64,000 nucleotides of DNA, taken from assembly GCF_907165215.1 (NCBI RefSeq), contig NZ_CAJRAY010000017.1, forward strand, positions 57,085 to 121,084. The letters are read 5' to 3'. Below the pieces are notes generated by a model. It did no database searches and was not told where the DNA came from. It saw only the letters and a program-made list of their open reading frames with translations. Positions 54,018 to 62,895 of this stretch are shown piece after piece; within the stretch, counting starts at the first letter, position 1; each line of letters begins with the position of its first letter. This DNA comes from Thermobacillus xylanilyticus (GTDB taxonomy: Bacteria > Bacillota > Bacilli > Paenibacillales > Paenibacillaceae). Both the position numbers and the translations under genes were made by a program.

Positions 54018-55064
54018 ATGCCGCCGCTTGTTTTTGACGAGGATGCGGTTCGCGAAGCGATCGACCGGGTCGTCGACCGCACGTTCCGGATGGATTTCAA
54101 CTGGGATTGGCCGGGAGGCGTCGCGTTCTACGGCGTCTGCGAAGCGTATGAAGCAACGGGGAATAGCGAATATATCGAACGGGTGAAAAGCTGGGTCGAC
54201 GAGCAGCTGGAAGACGGACTGCCGAAACTGTCCGTGAACGGCGTGTCGATCGGCCATGCGCTCATCTCGCTCTATCAATATACGGAAGACGGCCGCTATC
54301 TGGATGCGGCGCGCAAGCTTGCGGACTATCTGGCGAATGAAGCGCCGCGCTTCGGAGACGGCATCATCCAGCATACGGTCAATTCGGTCGAGTATCAGTT
54401 CCCGGAGCAGGCGTGGGTCGACACGATGATGATGGCCGGGCTGTTCCTCGTCCGCTTCGGGCACCTGATCGGCGCGGAAGGGGAAGGGGCGCCGTATTTC
54501 CGCGACGGGATCCGGCAGTACCACGGCCATGAGGACGTGCTGCAGGACGAGACGACGAACCTGTACTATCACGGCTGGGACAACATCAACCGGAACCATA
54601 TGTCCGGCGTCTACTGGGCCCGCGGCAACGCATGGGCGGCGCTCACGATGGCGAAGGCGCTGCCGCTCATCCATGTGGCGGACCCGGCCTACATGATTAT
54701 CGACGGCTCGCTGCGCGATCTGCTCAGCGCGCTCGTGCGGCTGCAGGGTGAGGACGGGCTGTGGCACACGGTGCTCACCGATCCGACCTCCTATACGGAG
54801 ACGTCGGGTTCGGCGGGCATCGCCGCCGCGCTCTTGTCGCGCGGATCGCTGTACAACAAGGCGGTCAACCGGGCCATCGAAGGCATCCTCGGCCGGATCG
54901 CGCCGGACGGCTCGGTGCGCGGCGTCTCCGCCGGTACGGCCGTCATGTTCGACGCCGAAGGGTACAAAGGCGTGTCGCACAAGCGGGTACAAGGCTGGGG
55001 CCAGGGACTGGCGCTCGTGTTCCTCGCCGACCTTCTCCGTTCGAAGTCGCGCGTGTTCGCGTGA
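54018..55064 (+). CDS. yesR: GH105/GH88 unsaturated rhamnogalacturonyl hydrolase (YesR-like)
   Basis: 348 residues from ATG 54018 (GGAGTGGAGGAT; ATG 53997 is a weaker alternative). Glycoside hydrolase of the YteR/YesR family, which hydrates the double bond of the unsaturated galacturonyl group released by pectate/rhamnogalacturonan lyases. Candidate catalytic Asp135 in AWVDTMMMAG; the YWARGNAW loop is a family mark. No signal peptide: acts on imported disaccharide. Last gene of the yes-like cluster; a hairpin follows. Confidence 0.9.
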   Translation: MPPLVFDEDAVREAIDRVVDRTFRMDFNWDWPGGVAFYGVCEAYEATGNSEYIERVKSWVDEQLEDGLPKLSVNGVSIGHALISLYQYTEDGRYLDAARKLADYLANEAPRFGDGIIQHTVNSVEYQFPEQAWVDTMMMAGLFLVRFGHLIGAEGEGAPYFRDGIRQYHGHEDVLQDETTNLYYHGWDNINRNHMSGVYWARGNAWAALTMAKALPLIHVADPAYMIIDGSLRDLLSALVRLQGEDGLWHTVLTDPTSYTETSGSAGIAAALLSRGSLYNKAVNRAIEGILGRIAPDGSVRGVSAGTAVMFDAEGYKGVSHKRVQGWGQGLALVFLADLLRSKSRVFA

Positions 55065-55102
55065 ACGCGGCGGGACCGCATCCGGTCCCGCGGCATCGCA
55101 GG

Positions 55103-55138
55103 GGAAGCTCCCGGCAAGGTCCGGGGCTTCCTTTATTT
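55103..55138 (+). terminator. Terminator of the yes-like operon
   Basis: GGAAGC...CCGG pairs with CCGGGGCTTCC (55121-55131) and is followed by TTTATTTGTTT. A second GC-rich hairpin GCGGGACC/GGTCCCGC lies just upstream. Confidence 0.65.
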
Positions 55139-55155
55139 GTTTGACGCCGCGGCAA

Positions 55156-56166
55156 TCAGAATGCGATTGCGATCTTGCCGAAGTGCCGGCCTTCGCCGAG
55201 CTTGGCAAACGCAGCGATCGCCTGGTCGAATGAATAAACGCTGTCGATGACCGGCCGGAGTCCGTTCGCCGCGATGGCGCGATTCATCGCTTCGAACATT
55301 TCCCGGCTGCCGACGTTGATGCCCTGCAGCCGCGCGCGCTTGAGGAACGTCGGCACCAGCTGCAGCCCCTCCGCGGCGGAACCGGACATGATGCCGATCA
55401 GGCAGACGGCGCCGCCCGGGCGGATGGCCGCCACCGACCGATTCAGCGTCGCCGCTCCGCCGATGTCGACGACGAGGTCCGCGCCCCGGCCGTCCGTCCA
55501 TTCGATGACGTTCCGGTCCCAGTCCGGCTCTTCCGTGTAGAGAACGCCGGCGTCGGCGCCGAGCTGAAGCGCTCGTTCAAGCTTCGCCTGGCTGCCGGAG
55601 ACGACGAAGACGCGCGCGCCGTGCAGCTTGGCGAATTGCAGGGCGAAGACGGAGACGCCGCCCGTTCCCTGCACGACGACCGCGTCGCCGGCCCGCACGC
55701 GCCCGACTTCGGCGATCGCCTGCCAGGCGGTCAGCCCGGCGATCGGCAGGGCGGCGGCCTCCGCGTCCGTCAGATGCGGGGGCACGCGGACGATGCCGGA
55801 TTCCGGCAGGACGACGTACTCCGCGAGCACGCCGTCCAGCGGAGCGCCGAGGCTCCGGGTATGCCAGCCGATCGGCGGATCGCCGTGGATCCAGCCCTGG
55901 GCGAACGTGCCGGCGACCCGGTCGCCGACGCGGAACCGCTGAACCCCCGGCCCGAGCTCGACGATCTCTCCGACGCCGTCGGACACCGGAATGACCGGAA
56001 ACTTGAGATCCGGAAAGTAAAATCCGTCAATCACCCCGAGATCGCGCGGATTGAGCGTGACGGCCCGCATCCGGATGAGCGCTTCGCCCGGTCCCGGGAC
56101 GGGAACGGGGCGCTCGACGAGGCGCAGGTTGTCCAGCCCGAAGCCTTGCAATTCATAAGCTTTCAT
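55156..56166 (-). CDS. Zinc-type (MDR) alcohol dehydrogenase / quinone oxidoreductase-like
   Basis: 336 residues. Medium-chain dehydrogenase/reductase fold without the catalytic zinc cysteine motif of ADH: QGTGGVSVFALQFAKLHGARVFV is the NADP Rossmann part, and the N-terminal GroES-like domain has NPRDLGVIDGFY. The pattern suggests quinone reductase/crotonyl-type enzymes. ATG 56166 has AAGGAG 11 bases upstream. Divergent from the HxlR regulator, whose palindromic sites lie between. Confidence 0.88.
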   Translation of the reverse strand: MKAYELQGFGLDNLRLVERPVPVPGPGEALIRMRAVTLNPRDLGVIDGFYFPDLKFPVIPVSDGVGEIVELGPGVQRFRVGDRVAGTFAQGWIHGDPPIGWHTRSLGAPLDGVLAEYVVLPESGIVRVPPHLTDAEAAALPIAGLTAWQAIAEVGRVRAGDAVVVQGTGGVSVFALQFAKLHGARVFVVSGSQAKLERALQLGADAGVLYTEEPDWDRNVIEWTDGRGADLVVDIGGAATLNRSVAAIRPGGAVCLIGIMSGSAAEGLQLVPTFLKRARLQGINVGSREMFEAMNRAIAANGLRPVIDSVYSFDQAIAAFAKLGEGRHFGKIAIAF

Positions 56167-56234
56167 GTTGATCACCACTCCTTCCAACCGGGATAGACAT
56201 AACGTAGCCGATCTTCTATTCTTTGGGAAGAAGG

Positions 56235-56268
56235 CACTTTAAAGTGTGTTGCGCACCTTCAGGTGCGC
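56235..56268. promoter_or_regulatory. Two palindromes in the MDR/HxlR divergent gap
   Basis: CACTTTAAAGTG (56235-56246, perfect 12-mer) followed after four bases by GCGCACCT-TC-AGGTGCGC (56251-56268, perfect 8-2-8). HxlR-type regulators bind short dyads upstream of divergent dehydrogenase genes; these are the likely operators. Confidence 0.5.
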
Positions 56269-56290
56269 TGCGGAAGGGAGTGGAGGATCC

Positions 56291-56686
56291 ATGAAGAAAC
56301 CGGATGCGGCCGGCGGCGACATTTCGCTGGGCGAATGTCTGTACCGGCGGGTGCTCGAGCTGCTGGAGAGCAAGTGGACCGTGTTGGTGCTTCACGCGCT
56401 CGACGGCGGCAGGCAGCGCTATCGGCAGATCGAGGCGCGCATTCAGGACATCACGCAGAAAATGCTGACGCAGACGCTGCGCCGGCTGGAACGGGACGGA
56501 CTCATCCGGCGGATCGTCCATCCGACCGTGCCGCCCGCCGTCGAGTACGAGCTGACGGATCTCGGACGCTCGCTGATGCCGCATATCCGCGGGTTCCGGA
56601 CCTGGGCCGCGGAGCACTTCGCCGAGGTGGTAGCGGCGCGGGCGGAATACGACCGGAAGTACGGGCAGCGGGATGCCGCCGAGTGA
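56291..56686 (+). CDS. HxlR family transcriptional regulator
   Basis: 131 residues, ATG 56291 after GGAGTGGAGG. Winged HTH typical of HxlR (LESKWTVLVLHALDGGRQRYRQIEARIQDITQKMLTQTLRRLERDGLIRRIVHPTVPPAVEYELTDLGRSL). HxlR proteins often regulate a neighbouring divergent enzyme gene; here an MDR dehydrogenase. Confidence 0.92.
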   Translation: MKKPDAAGGDISLGECLYRRVLELLESKWTVLVLHALDGGRQRYRQIEARIQDITQKMLTQTLRRLERDGLIRRIVHPTVPPAVEYELTDLGRSLMPHIRGFRTWAAEHFAEVVAARAEYDRKYGQRDAAE

Positions 56687-56694
56687 ACATGCCG

Positions 56695-56723
56695 TTGTCC
56701 GTTTCGGCGGACCGTTGTATACT
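56695..56723 (+). promoter_or_regulatory. Promoter of the deacetylase-acetyltransferase gene
   Basis: TTGTCC (56695-56700), 17-base spacer, TATACT (56718-56723), 54 bases before the ATG at 56777. Confidence 0.6.
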
Positions 56724-56776
56724 GGCGTTGAAATTGCGGCGCGTTTCATTTTTGGACGGACGGGGGCGGAAACGAT

Positions 56777-58009
56777 ATGGCGGACGCGGCGAAACGGGCA
56801 TGGCTGACCATCGATGATGCGCCGACCGAAGATTTCAGGCAGCGCGTCGACGAGCTGAACGCGCGGGGCATCCGGGCGGTCTGGTTCTGCCTCGGCGAAC
56901 GGCTGGAACGGTATCCGGAAGAAGCGGTCCATGCGGTCCGAAACGGCCATATTCTCGGCAATCACAGCTACGATCATCCGGCGTTTTCGAAGCTGTCGCT
57001 TGAGGAAGCGCGGGAACAGATCGCGCGGACGGAGCGGTTGCTGGACGGGATTTACGCGCGAGCCGGCGTGCCGCGTCCGGTGAAGCTGTTCCGGTTCCCG
57101 TATCTGGACGACGGCGGAGACATAAAACGCGATGAACTGCAATCGCTGCTGTGCGGAATGGGCTTCGAGCAGCCGGGATTTCCGGGTGTGACCTATCCAT
57201 GGTGGAAGCAAGAAGGCCGGCCTGAGCGGATCGACGTCGGATGCACCTACGATACATGGGACTGGCGGCTTCAGGAAGGCGGGGAGATGCTGCCGGAGCT
57301 GCTGGCACGGATGGATGAGCATGCGCCGGAGCAGGGCAAGGGGCTGAACGATGCGCCGGGCTCGAATGAAGTGATCATGATGCACGCCTGGATTCCGATG
57401 GATGCGTTCCGGCTGCTGCTCGACCGGCTGCAGGCCAAGCCGCTGCGGTTCGATCCGCCGGTTCATTTGACGGTCCAAATCCGTCCGGCGGCGATTTCGG
57501 ATCTGCCGATCGTGCATCCGTTCCAGTGCGATTATCTGCACCGGGAGAGCGCCGAAGACTGGAAGCGCCGGCTGGCCGATGTCCCGGGCATGTATCTCGC
57601 CGCTTTCGCGGACGAAGACCTGGCGGGCGTCTGCTACGGGCAACCGTCCCGCCGGCGGGAGGATGCCGCCGACCTGCAGGGCATCGCGGTCAATCTCGAC
57701 CACCGGAAGCCGTACGCGCGCCGGGGCATCGGATCTCGGCTGCTCCGCGCGTTCGAGCGGGTCTGCGCGGAGCGGGGATTCCGGCGGATCGGCGTCGGCT
57801 CGGCCGACGATCCGCGGGTCGAGTCGTTCTATCAGGCGAACGGTTACCGGCCGGTCGAGCTGGTTGCGAAAGATGCGGAAGGCCGGGAGCTGGAACGGGT
57901 GGATATCCGGGCGGAGGCTGCGGAACAGGCGGCGGAACGGAAGGAAGAACTTCGCCGGAAACACGGTGCCGCCGAAGTCATTTTTATATTCGAGAAGACG
58001 CTGGATTAG
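56777..58009 (+). CDS. Fusion: polysaccharide deacetylase (NodB) plus GNAT acetyltransferase
   Basis: 410 residues. Residues 7-240 form a NodB-like carbohydrate esterase domain (Asp13/Asp14 in TIDDAP, metal His63/His67 in NHSYDHPAFS, MMHAWIPMD near the end). Residues 250-370 are a GNAT acetyltransferase (LAGVCYGQPS, AVNLDHRKPYARRGIGSRLL, FYQANGYRPVEL). The metal triad of the deacetylase looks partly complete (D-H-H). Deacetylation and N-acetylation on one chain would be unusual. RBS GGGGGCGG is modest. Confidence 0.83.
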   Translation: MADAAKRAWLTIDDAPTEDFRQRVDELNARGIRAVWFCLGERLERYPEEAVHAVRNGHILGNHSYDHPAFSKLSLEEAREQIARTERLLDGIYARAGVPRPVKLFRFPYLDDGGDIKRDELQSLLCGMGFEQPGFPGVTYPWWKQEGRPERIDVGCTYDTWDWRLQEGGEMLPELLARMDEHAPEQGKGLNDAPGSNEVIMMHAWIPMDAFRLLLDRLQAKPLRFDPPVHLTVQIRPAAISDLPIVHPFQCDYLHRESAEDWKRRLADVPGMYLAAFADEDLAGVCYGQPSRRREDAADLQGIAVNLDHRKPYARRGIGSRLLRAFERVCAERGFRRIGVGSADDPRVESFYQANGYRPVELVAKDAEGRELERVDIRAEAAEQAAERKEELRRKHGAAEVIFIFEKTLD

Positions 58010-58019
58010 ATTAACTCAT

Positions 58020-58047
58020 GCCTCCGCTTCGGGTGGAGGTTTTTTTA
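58020..58047 (+). terminator. Terminator between deacetylase fusion and P-type ATPase
   Basis: CCTCCGC (58021-58027) pairs with GTGGAGG (58033-58039), loop TTCGG, then seven T. A sister hairpin is at 62869. Confidence 0.85.
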
Positions 58048-58095
58048 TTGGACGAACGTGTGAAACTGATTTAGTATTTAATGCATACCCTATAC

Positions 58096-58111
58096 ATGAA
58101 AGTTTGTTCAT
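58096..58111 (+). promoter_or_regulatory. ArsR/SmtB-type operator upstream of the P-type ATPase
   Basis: ATGAAAGTTTGTTCAT (58096-58111), fitting ATGAR-N4-TR-TTCAT and overlapping the -10 like TATACA. Matches boxes at 62402 and 62940. Confidence 0.65.
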
Positions 58112-58129
58112 ATATCACGGAGGATAGCC

Positions 58130-60292
58130 ATGGCACGACATGCTGCGCCGGAGTCCGGCATCACGAAGGTTTACCGCGTGGAAGGGTTCACCTGCGCGAA
58201 CTGCGCGGGCAAATTCGAGGAGAATGTGAAGCGGCTCCCGGGCGTGCTGGACGCGAAGGTCAATTTCGCCGCGGCGAAAATTACCGTTACGGGCGAGGCG
58301 ACGATCGCGGAGCTGGAAAAAGCCGGCGCCTTCGAACGATTGAAAGTGCGGCCCGATACCGGGGACATCGCAACGGGCGGCAACTCCGGCAAGGCGCGCG
58401 GGGCGGCGGCGTTCCTCAGGCGGCACGGCAGCCTGCTCGCGGGCGCGGCGCTTCTTGCCGCCGGCTGTCTGGCCCGGCTGGCGCTCGGCGGCCATCATCC
58501 GGTGACCGCGGCGGCATTCGCGGCGTCCATCGTCGTCGCCGGGCATCGGCTTTTCCGGACCGGTCTCAACAACCTGTTCCGCCTCGACTTCGACATGCGG
58601 ACGCTGATGACCGTCGCGATCATCGGCGCGGCGCTGATCGGCGAATGGACGGAAGGCGCCGTCGTCGTCATCCTGTTCGCGCTCAGTGAAGCGCTCGAAC
58701 GCTACTCGATGGAGCGCGCCCGCCGGTCGATCCGCAGCCTGATGGAGCTGGCGCCGCGCGAAGCCCCCGTGCTGCGGGACGGCCGGGAAATGACGGTGCG
58801 AACGGACGAGATCGAAGTCGGCGACACGCTCATCGTGCGGCCGGGCGCAAAGATCGCGATGGACGGGATCGTTGCATCCGGCACCTCCGCAGTCAACCAG
58901 GCCGCGATTACGGGCGAATCCGTTCCGGTGCCGAAATCGCCCGGCGACGAAGTGTTCGCGGGCACGCTGAACGGGGAAGGCCTGCTCCACGTGCGCGTTG
59001 CGCGGCTGGCGCAAGATTCGACGATCTCGCGGATTATCCGCCTGGTCGAAGAAGCGCAGGAAGGGCGCGCGCCGGCGCAGGCGTTCGTGGACAAGTTCGC
59101 CAAGTATTACACGCCCGTCATCATCGCCGCTGCGGCGCTGATTGCGGTCGTACCGCCCCTGATCTCCGGCGGCGGATGGCTTGACTGGCTCTACCAGGGG
59201 CTCGCCGTACTCGTCGTCGGCTGCCCGTGCGCGCTCGTCATCTCGACGCCGATCGCAATCGTCTCCGCCATCGGCAGCGCCGCGGGCCGGGGCGTGCTGA
59301 TCAAAGGCGGCATCCATCTGGAGCAGCTCGGCGCGGTGAAGGCGATCGCTTTCGACAAGACCGGCACGGTCACGCAAGGGATTCCGAGGCTGACCGATGT
59401 CCGGCTGTTCGGCGAATCGGTTGACCGCCGGGATTTGCTCAGGATAGCCGCCGCGCTCGAACATCGCTCCGGACACCCGCTCGCTGCGGCCGTCACGGGG
59501 GCGGCCCGTGAGGAAGGCATCGATTTCCCGGGTACAATCGTGGACAACTTCACGTCCGTGACAGGCCGGGGAATCGAGGGCGAAACGGAAGGCGCGCGTT
59601 ACCGCATCGGCAGCCCGGAATGGATCCGGATCGGGACGGACGCGCGGATGGAAGGCGAGTGGGAAGCTTATGCCAACCGGCTGCGCGGGGAAGGAAAGAC
59701 GGTACTCGCCGTCGCCAAGGACGGGGAACCGGTCGCCGTACTCGGCGTCATCGACGAAGCGCGGCCGGAAAGCCGCGGGGTCATCGGCAAGCTGCATGAG
59801 CTTGGCATCCGGAAGACCGTCATGCTGACCGGGGACAACCGCGACACCGCCGCCGCCGTCGCCCGGCAAGCCGGCATCGATGACGTCAGGGCAGGTCTCA
59901 TGCCCGAGGACAAACTGGAAGCGATCCGCGGTCTCGCGTCCGAATACGGCGCTGTCGCAATGGTCGGCGACGGCGTCAACGACGCGCCGGCGCTGGCCGC
60001 CGCGACCGTCGGCATCGCGATGGGCGGAGCGGGCACCGACGCCGCGCTCGAGACGGCGGATATCGCGCTGATGGGCGACGATCTCGGCAAGCTGCCGTAC
60101 GCGATCCGGCTCAGCCGCAAGACGCTGGCCGTTATCCGGCAGAACATCGCGTTCGCCTTGATCGTGAAGCTCGCCGCCTTGCTGCTCGTCGTTCCGGGAT
60201 GGCTGACAATCTGGATTGCCATCCTGTCCGACATGGGCGCGACGCTGATCGTCGCGCTGAACGCCATGCGCCTCATGCGCGTGCGGGCATGA
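58130..60292 (+). CDS. cadA: Heavy-metal P-type ATPase (CadA-like, P1B)
   Basis: 720 residues. N-terminal HMA domain with GFTCANC (Cys22, Cys25); CPC in VVGCPCALVIS (Cys365, Cys367) on helix 6; phosphorylated Asp409 in FDKTGTVTQ; AITGESVPVPKS, HRSGHPLA and GDGVNDAPAL. Exports Zn2+, Cd2+ or Pb2+. AGGAGG before ATG. Preceded by a terminator and an ArsR-type operator, so induced by metal and likely repressed by the ArsR protein at 62483. Confidence 0.93.
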   Translation: MARHAAPESGITKVYRVEGFTCANCAGKFEENVKRLPGVLDAKVNFAAAKITVTGEATIAELEKAGAFERLKVRPDTGDIATGGNSGKARGAAAFLRRHGSLLAGAALLAAGCLARLALGGHHPVTAAAFAASIVVAGHRLFRTGLNNLFRLDFDMRTLMTVAIIGAALIGEWTEGAVVVILFALSEALERYSMERARRSIRSLMELAPREAPVLRDGREMTVRTDEIEVGDTLIVRPGAKIAMDGIVASGTSAVNQAAITGESVPVPKSPGDEVFAGTLNGEGLLHVRVARLAQDSTISRIIRLVEEAQEGRAPAQAFVDKFAKYYTPVIIAAAALIAVVPPLISGGGWLDWLYQGLAVLVVGCPCALVISTPIAIVSAIGSAAGRGVLIKGGIHLEQLGAVKAIAFDKTGTVTQGIPRLTDVRLFGESVDRRDLLRIAAALEHRSGHPLAAAVTGAAREEGIDFPGTIVDNFTSVTGRGIEGETEGARYRIGSPEWIRIGTDARMEGEWEAYANRLRGEGKTVLAVAKDGEPVAVLGVIDEARPESRGVIGKLHELGIRKTVMLTGDNRDTAAAVARQAGIDDVRAGLMPEDKLEAIRGLASEYGAVAMVGDGVNDAPALAAATVGIAMGGAGTDAALETADIALMGDDLGKLPYAIRLSRKTLAVIRQNIAFALIVKLAALLLVVPGWLTIWIAILSDMGATLIVALNAMRLMRVRA

Positions 60293-60324
60293 GGCCGGCA
60301 CGGCATGAGGCGCATGATCCGCCT

Positions 60325-61512
60325 TCACATATACAGGCTCGCGAGCAGAATGCCGAGCGCCCGTTCGTAAATTTCGCCGTACTGGGACAAGGGCAGCGGA
60401 TTGACCCCGCGTCCCAGCTCGATTGTAAATCCCGGGCGGCGCCAATCCTGGATGAACCAGTCCTTGTAGCCCGCATAGCTTTCGATCGTCCGCACCGGCG
60501 TATAGCCGCTGACGCGGGCGAATTCGTTCACGATCACCTCGGATTCGGGCGGTTCGAGATTCTGGAAACCCCAGTAAATCTCTTCACCCTGGGTATGGAA
60601 GGCGAGCACGCGGGCGAAATCCCCGCTTCTCGTCAGCTCCGCCATCGCGACCGCTTCCGGTTCGGTGAGCGGCCCCGTGCCGGGATAGTCGCGCGGACCG
60701 GGCTCTTTCGGATTCCGCGCGGCTTCCCGATCCCAGAGGGCGGGGAACTGATCGTTCAGGTCGACGCCGCGGATGTTCGCTTTCCAGCCGCTGAAATCGG
60801 TGCTGCCGCCGTTCCATTCCAGTACGCGGCTCCGCCACGGCTCCTGCTCCGGCAATCCGCGGATCACCAGATCGACCCCGTCGGGATTGACCATCGGCAC
60901 CATGGACAGGGTCACCGCGTCATAGAACGGCCGCATGTCGAGCCCGCGGATGGGTGTGCCGTTGACCAGCGACAGCGCGTAGTGGTTCAGAAACCGGACG
61001 AGGATGGCCGTTGTAATCCATTCGTTCGCATGGAATGAGCCGTTCATGTGAACGGTCACGGCGCCGCTGCCGATCCGCAGCTCCGGAATCGGCTTGCCGA
61101 GCACCGACGCGCCGATGTTCCGCCGGCGGATGAAAGGGTAAACTTCCGCGAGCCGGTTCAGATCCGACTGCAGCGCGGCCGAATCGTACGGCTTGATCGT
61201 ATCGACGATGAACCAGGTGACGCGAAGCGGAATATTCAGCTGCGAGCCCACCGCAAGCCTGTCCGGAATGACGTTCGGGTTCAGCAAGAGCAGCGCGTCA
61301 ACGGGCAATCCCCGCTGCCGGGCCAATTGCCACAGCGTATCGCCGGCTTTGACCGTGTATCCGGTGACGATGTAGCCCGGAATCTCCACTTCCTGGCCGA
61401 TTGCGATATTCGTGGGATCCAGCGCGTTCGAATCGAGAATGAGCGGCAGCGGCACCTGAAATATTCGGCTGTAAGCCCACAGCGTATCTCCCCGGCGAAA
61501 CCGCACCCGCAT
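60325..61512 (-). CDS. LysM plus M14 zinc carboxypeptidase (ENP1-like)
   Basis: 395 residues from ATG 61512 (GGGGGTG). Two LysM modules (about residues 3-46 and 51-95) then a carboxypeptidase-A-type domain with HANE (His161, Glu164), a zinc His in FHTQGEE and the catalytic Glu in FTIELGRG. gamma-D-glutamyl-(L)-meso-diaminopimelate peptidase I of Bacillus is the nearest well-known member; such enzymes recycle cell-wall or spore cortex peptides. Followed upstream by a SleB-like gene in the same orientation. Confidence 0.88.
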   Translation of the reverse strand: MRVRFRRGDTLWAYSRIFQVPLPLILDSNALDPTNIAIGQEVEIPGYIVTGYTVKAGDTLWQLARQRGLPVDALLLLNPNVIPDRLAVGSQLNIPLRVTWFIVDTIKPYDSAALQSDLNRLAEVYPFIRRRNIGASVLGKPIPELRIGSGAVTVHMNGSFHANEWITTAILVRFLNHYALSLVNGTPIRGLDMRPFYDAVTLSMVPMVNPDGVDLVIRGLPEQEPWRSRVLEWNGGSTDFSGWKANIRGVDLNDQFPALWDREAARNPKEPGPRDYPGTGPLTEPEAVAMAELTRSGDFARVLAFHTQGEEIYWGFQNLEPPESEVIVNEFARVSGYTPVRTIESYAGYKDWFIQDWRRPGFTIELGRGVNPLPLSQYGEIYERALGILLASLYM

Positions 61513-61608
61513 CCGAACACCCCCGCATCGCTTATTGCTCGTAACCAACATATGCCGGAACGGGCGGGATAGAACGGATGGGCATTCGGCGTTTTGCGAA
61601 TGCTGTTT

Positions 61609-62250
61609 TTATCGGGCGAAAATATGGTTGCCGATCGTCACGGTCTGCTGTCTCGACCAGATCCACTTGCTTGTTGCCGTCTTCGGATTGAAATAGTAGA
61701 GCGCGCCGTACGTCGGATCCCAGCCGCGGACGGCGTCGAGCGCCGCTTTGTAAGCCGTCGTGTTCGGCGTCAGCCAATACTGACCGTCGGCCACCGCCGT
61801 GAACGCGCCCGGCTGGAAGACGACGCCGCGGATCGTGTCCGGAAATTGGGCGGACCGGATCCGGTTCATCACGACCGCGCCGACGGCCACCTGCCCTTTA
61901 TAAGGTTCGCCTCTGGCCTCGCTGTAGATGACGCGCGCCATGATGTCCATTTCGCTCTTGTTCAATGAATATTTGCGCAATGCTCTCCACGTTGCCGGCC
62001 CGACTACGCCGTCCGCCGGGAGCCCGTATTTCCGCTGGAAGTTCACGACCGCCTGCCGGGTATGGGGACCGAAATAGCCCGTCATCTCCTGATCGAACAG
62101 GCTGAGCGTTTTCAACCGGTATTGAAGGTCCCACACATAGTCGCCCGAGCTCCCGTGCTTGAGCAAGACGTCCGCATGAGCCGGCGCGTCTGCCGCCATC
62201 GCTCCGGCAGCCAGCAAGCACAGGAAGATGAGCATTCTCAGTCTTTTCAT
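61609..62250 (-). CDS. SleB-family cortex-lytic enzyme
   Basis: 213 residues from ATG 62250 (AAGGAGG seven bases upstream; 62256 too close). Signal peptide, peptidoglycan-binding domain (residues ~30-80, HGSSGDYVWDLQYRLKTLSLFDQEMTGYFG) and Hydrolase_2 domain with catalytic Glu in IYSEARGEPYKGQVAV. This is the SleB architecture; degrades muramic-lactam-containing spore cortex during germination. Paenibacillus may have several paralogues and no ypeB partner is seen nearby, so it is not named. Confidence 0.88.
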   Translation of the reverse strand: MKRLRMLIFLCLLAAGAMAADAPAHADVLLKHGSSGDYVWDLQYRLKTLSLFDQEMTGYFGPHTRQAVVNFQRKYGLPADGVVGPATWRALRKYSLNKSEMDIMARVIYSEARGEPYKGQVAVGAVVMNRIRSAQFPDTIRGVVFQPGAFTAVADGQYWLTPNTTAYKAALDAVRGWDPTYGALYYFNPKTATSKWIWSRQQTVTIGNHIFAR

Positions 62251-62273
62251 GTTCATCCCTCCTTACCCTGACG

Positions 62274-62302
62274 ATTGTAGGATGGGAGAGAGAGGGGAAC
62301 AA
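62274..62302 (-). promoter_or_regulatory. Promoter of the SleB-like gene
   Basis: On the minus strand TTGTTC (rc of 62297-62302), 17-base spacer, TACAAT (rc of 62274-62279), close before the RBS. It looks vegetative sigma-A rather than sporulation specific. Confidence 0.5.
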
Positions 62303-62401
62303 GACCGAAACAATTGGAATCGGGCGCGGGATGGCCGCGGATGCGGACGGGAAGCGGAACGGCGGTCAGGTTAATCTTTTTTAATCCGAACAGACCGTTG
62401 A

Positions 62402-62417
62402 ATGAGAATGTATTCAT
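62402..62417 (+). promoter_or_regulatory. ArsR/SmtB-type operator upstream of the ArsR gene
   Basis: ATGAGAATGTATTCAT (62402-62417). TATAAT follows at 62442-62447, 25 bases downstream, so the box is near the -35 position. Confidence 0.6.
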
Positions 62418-62482
62418 GGAAGGTGCAATCTGTATTCGTGTTATAATAGGTTCTGGCAAACTTGTAAAAGATGGTGATACGG

Positions 62483-62857
62483 ATGGAAAAAGCGTTACAG
62501 GATAGCATTTGTGATACAAGTTGTATCGGAACGAACGCGGATGTGCAGGCGGTCAAGGATCATCTGGTCGATGACATGACGGCATCCGATGTTGCCGATC
62601 TGTTCAAGGCGCTCGGCGACCCGACCCGGGTGCGGATCATTCATGCGCTGCTGCAGTCTGAATTGTGCGTTCACGATCTGACGGTCGTGCTCGGGATGGG
62701 ACAATCCGCCGTATCGCATCAACTGCGCATTCTCCGCAATATGCGGATCGTGAAGAGAAGGAAGGAAGGCAAGACGGTTTATTACAGCCTGGACGACGAG
62801 CATGTCGCGCAAATTTTCAAGCTGACGCTCGATCATTTGAATCATTTGAAGCCGTGA
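62483..62857 (+). CDS. ArsR/SmtB-type metal-sensing repressor (CadC/CzrA-like)
   Basis: 124 residues from ATG 62483 (ATG 62471 is an in-frame alternative; both have weak RBS). Winged HTH typical of ArsR (ALGDPTRVRIIHALLQSELCVHDL, MGQSAVSHQLRILRNMRIVKRRKEGKTVYYSL). Metal sites are clear: an N-terminal Cys pair (Cys10, Cys14) plus Cys62 in ELCVHDL as in CadC alpha3N sites, and Asp105, His107, His118 and His121 in the C-terminal helix with exact CzrA spacing. It should bind Cd/Pb and Zn and release its DNA site. Confidence 0.9.
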   Translation: MEKALQDSICDTSCIGTNADVQAVKDHLVDDMTASDVADLFKALGDPTRVRIIHALLQSELCVHDLTVVLGMGQSAVSHQLRILRNMRIVKRRKEGKTVYYSLDDEHVAQIFKLTLDHLNHLKP

Positions 62858-62868
62858 CGGTGTACCGC

Positions 62869-62895
62869 ACCTCCGCCGTGGGTGGAGGTTTTTTT
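62869..62895 (+). terminator. Terminator upstream of the CDF exporter
   Basis: ACCTCCGCC (62869-62877) pairs with GGTGGAGGT (62881-62889), loop GTG, then seven T. Strikingly similar to the hairpin at 58021. Confidence 0.85.
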
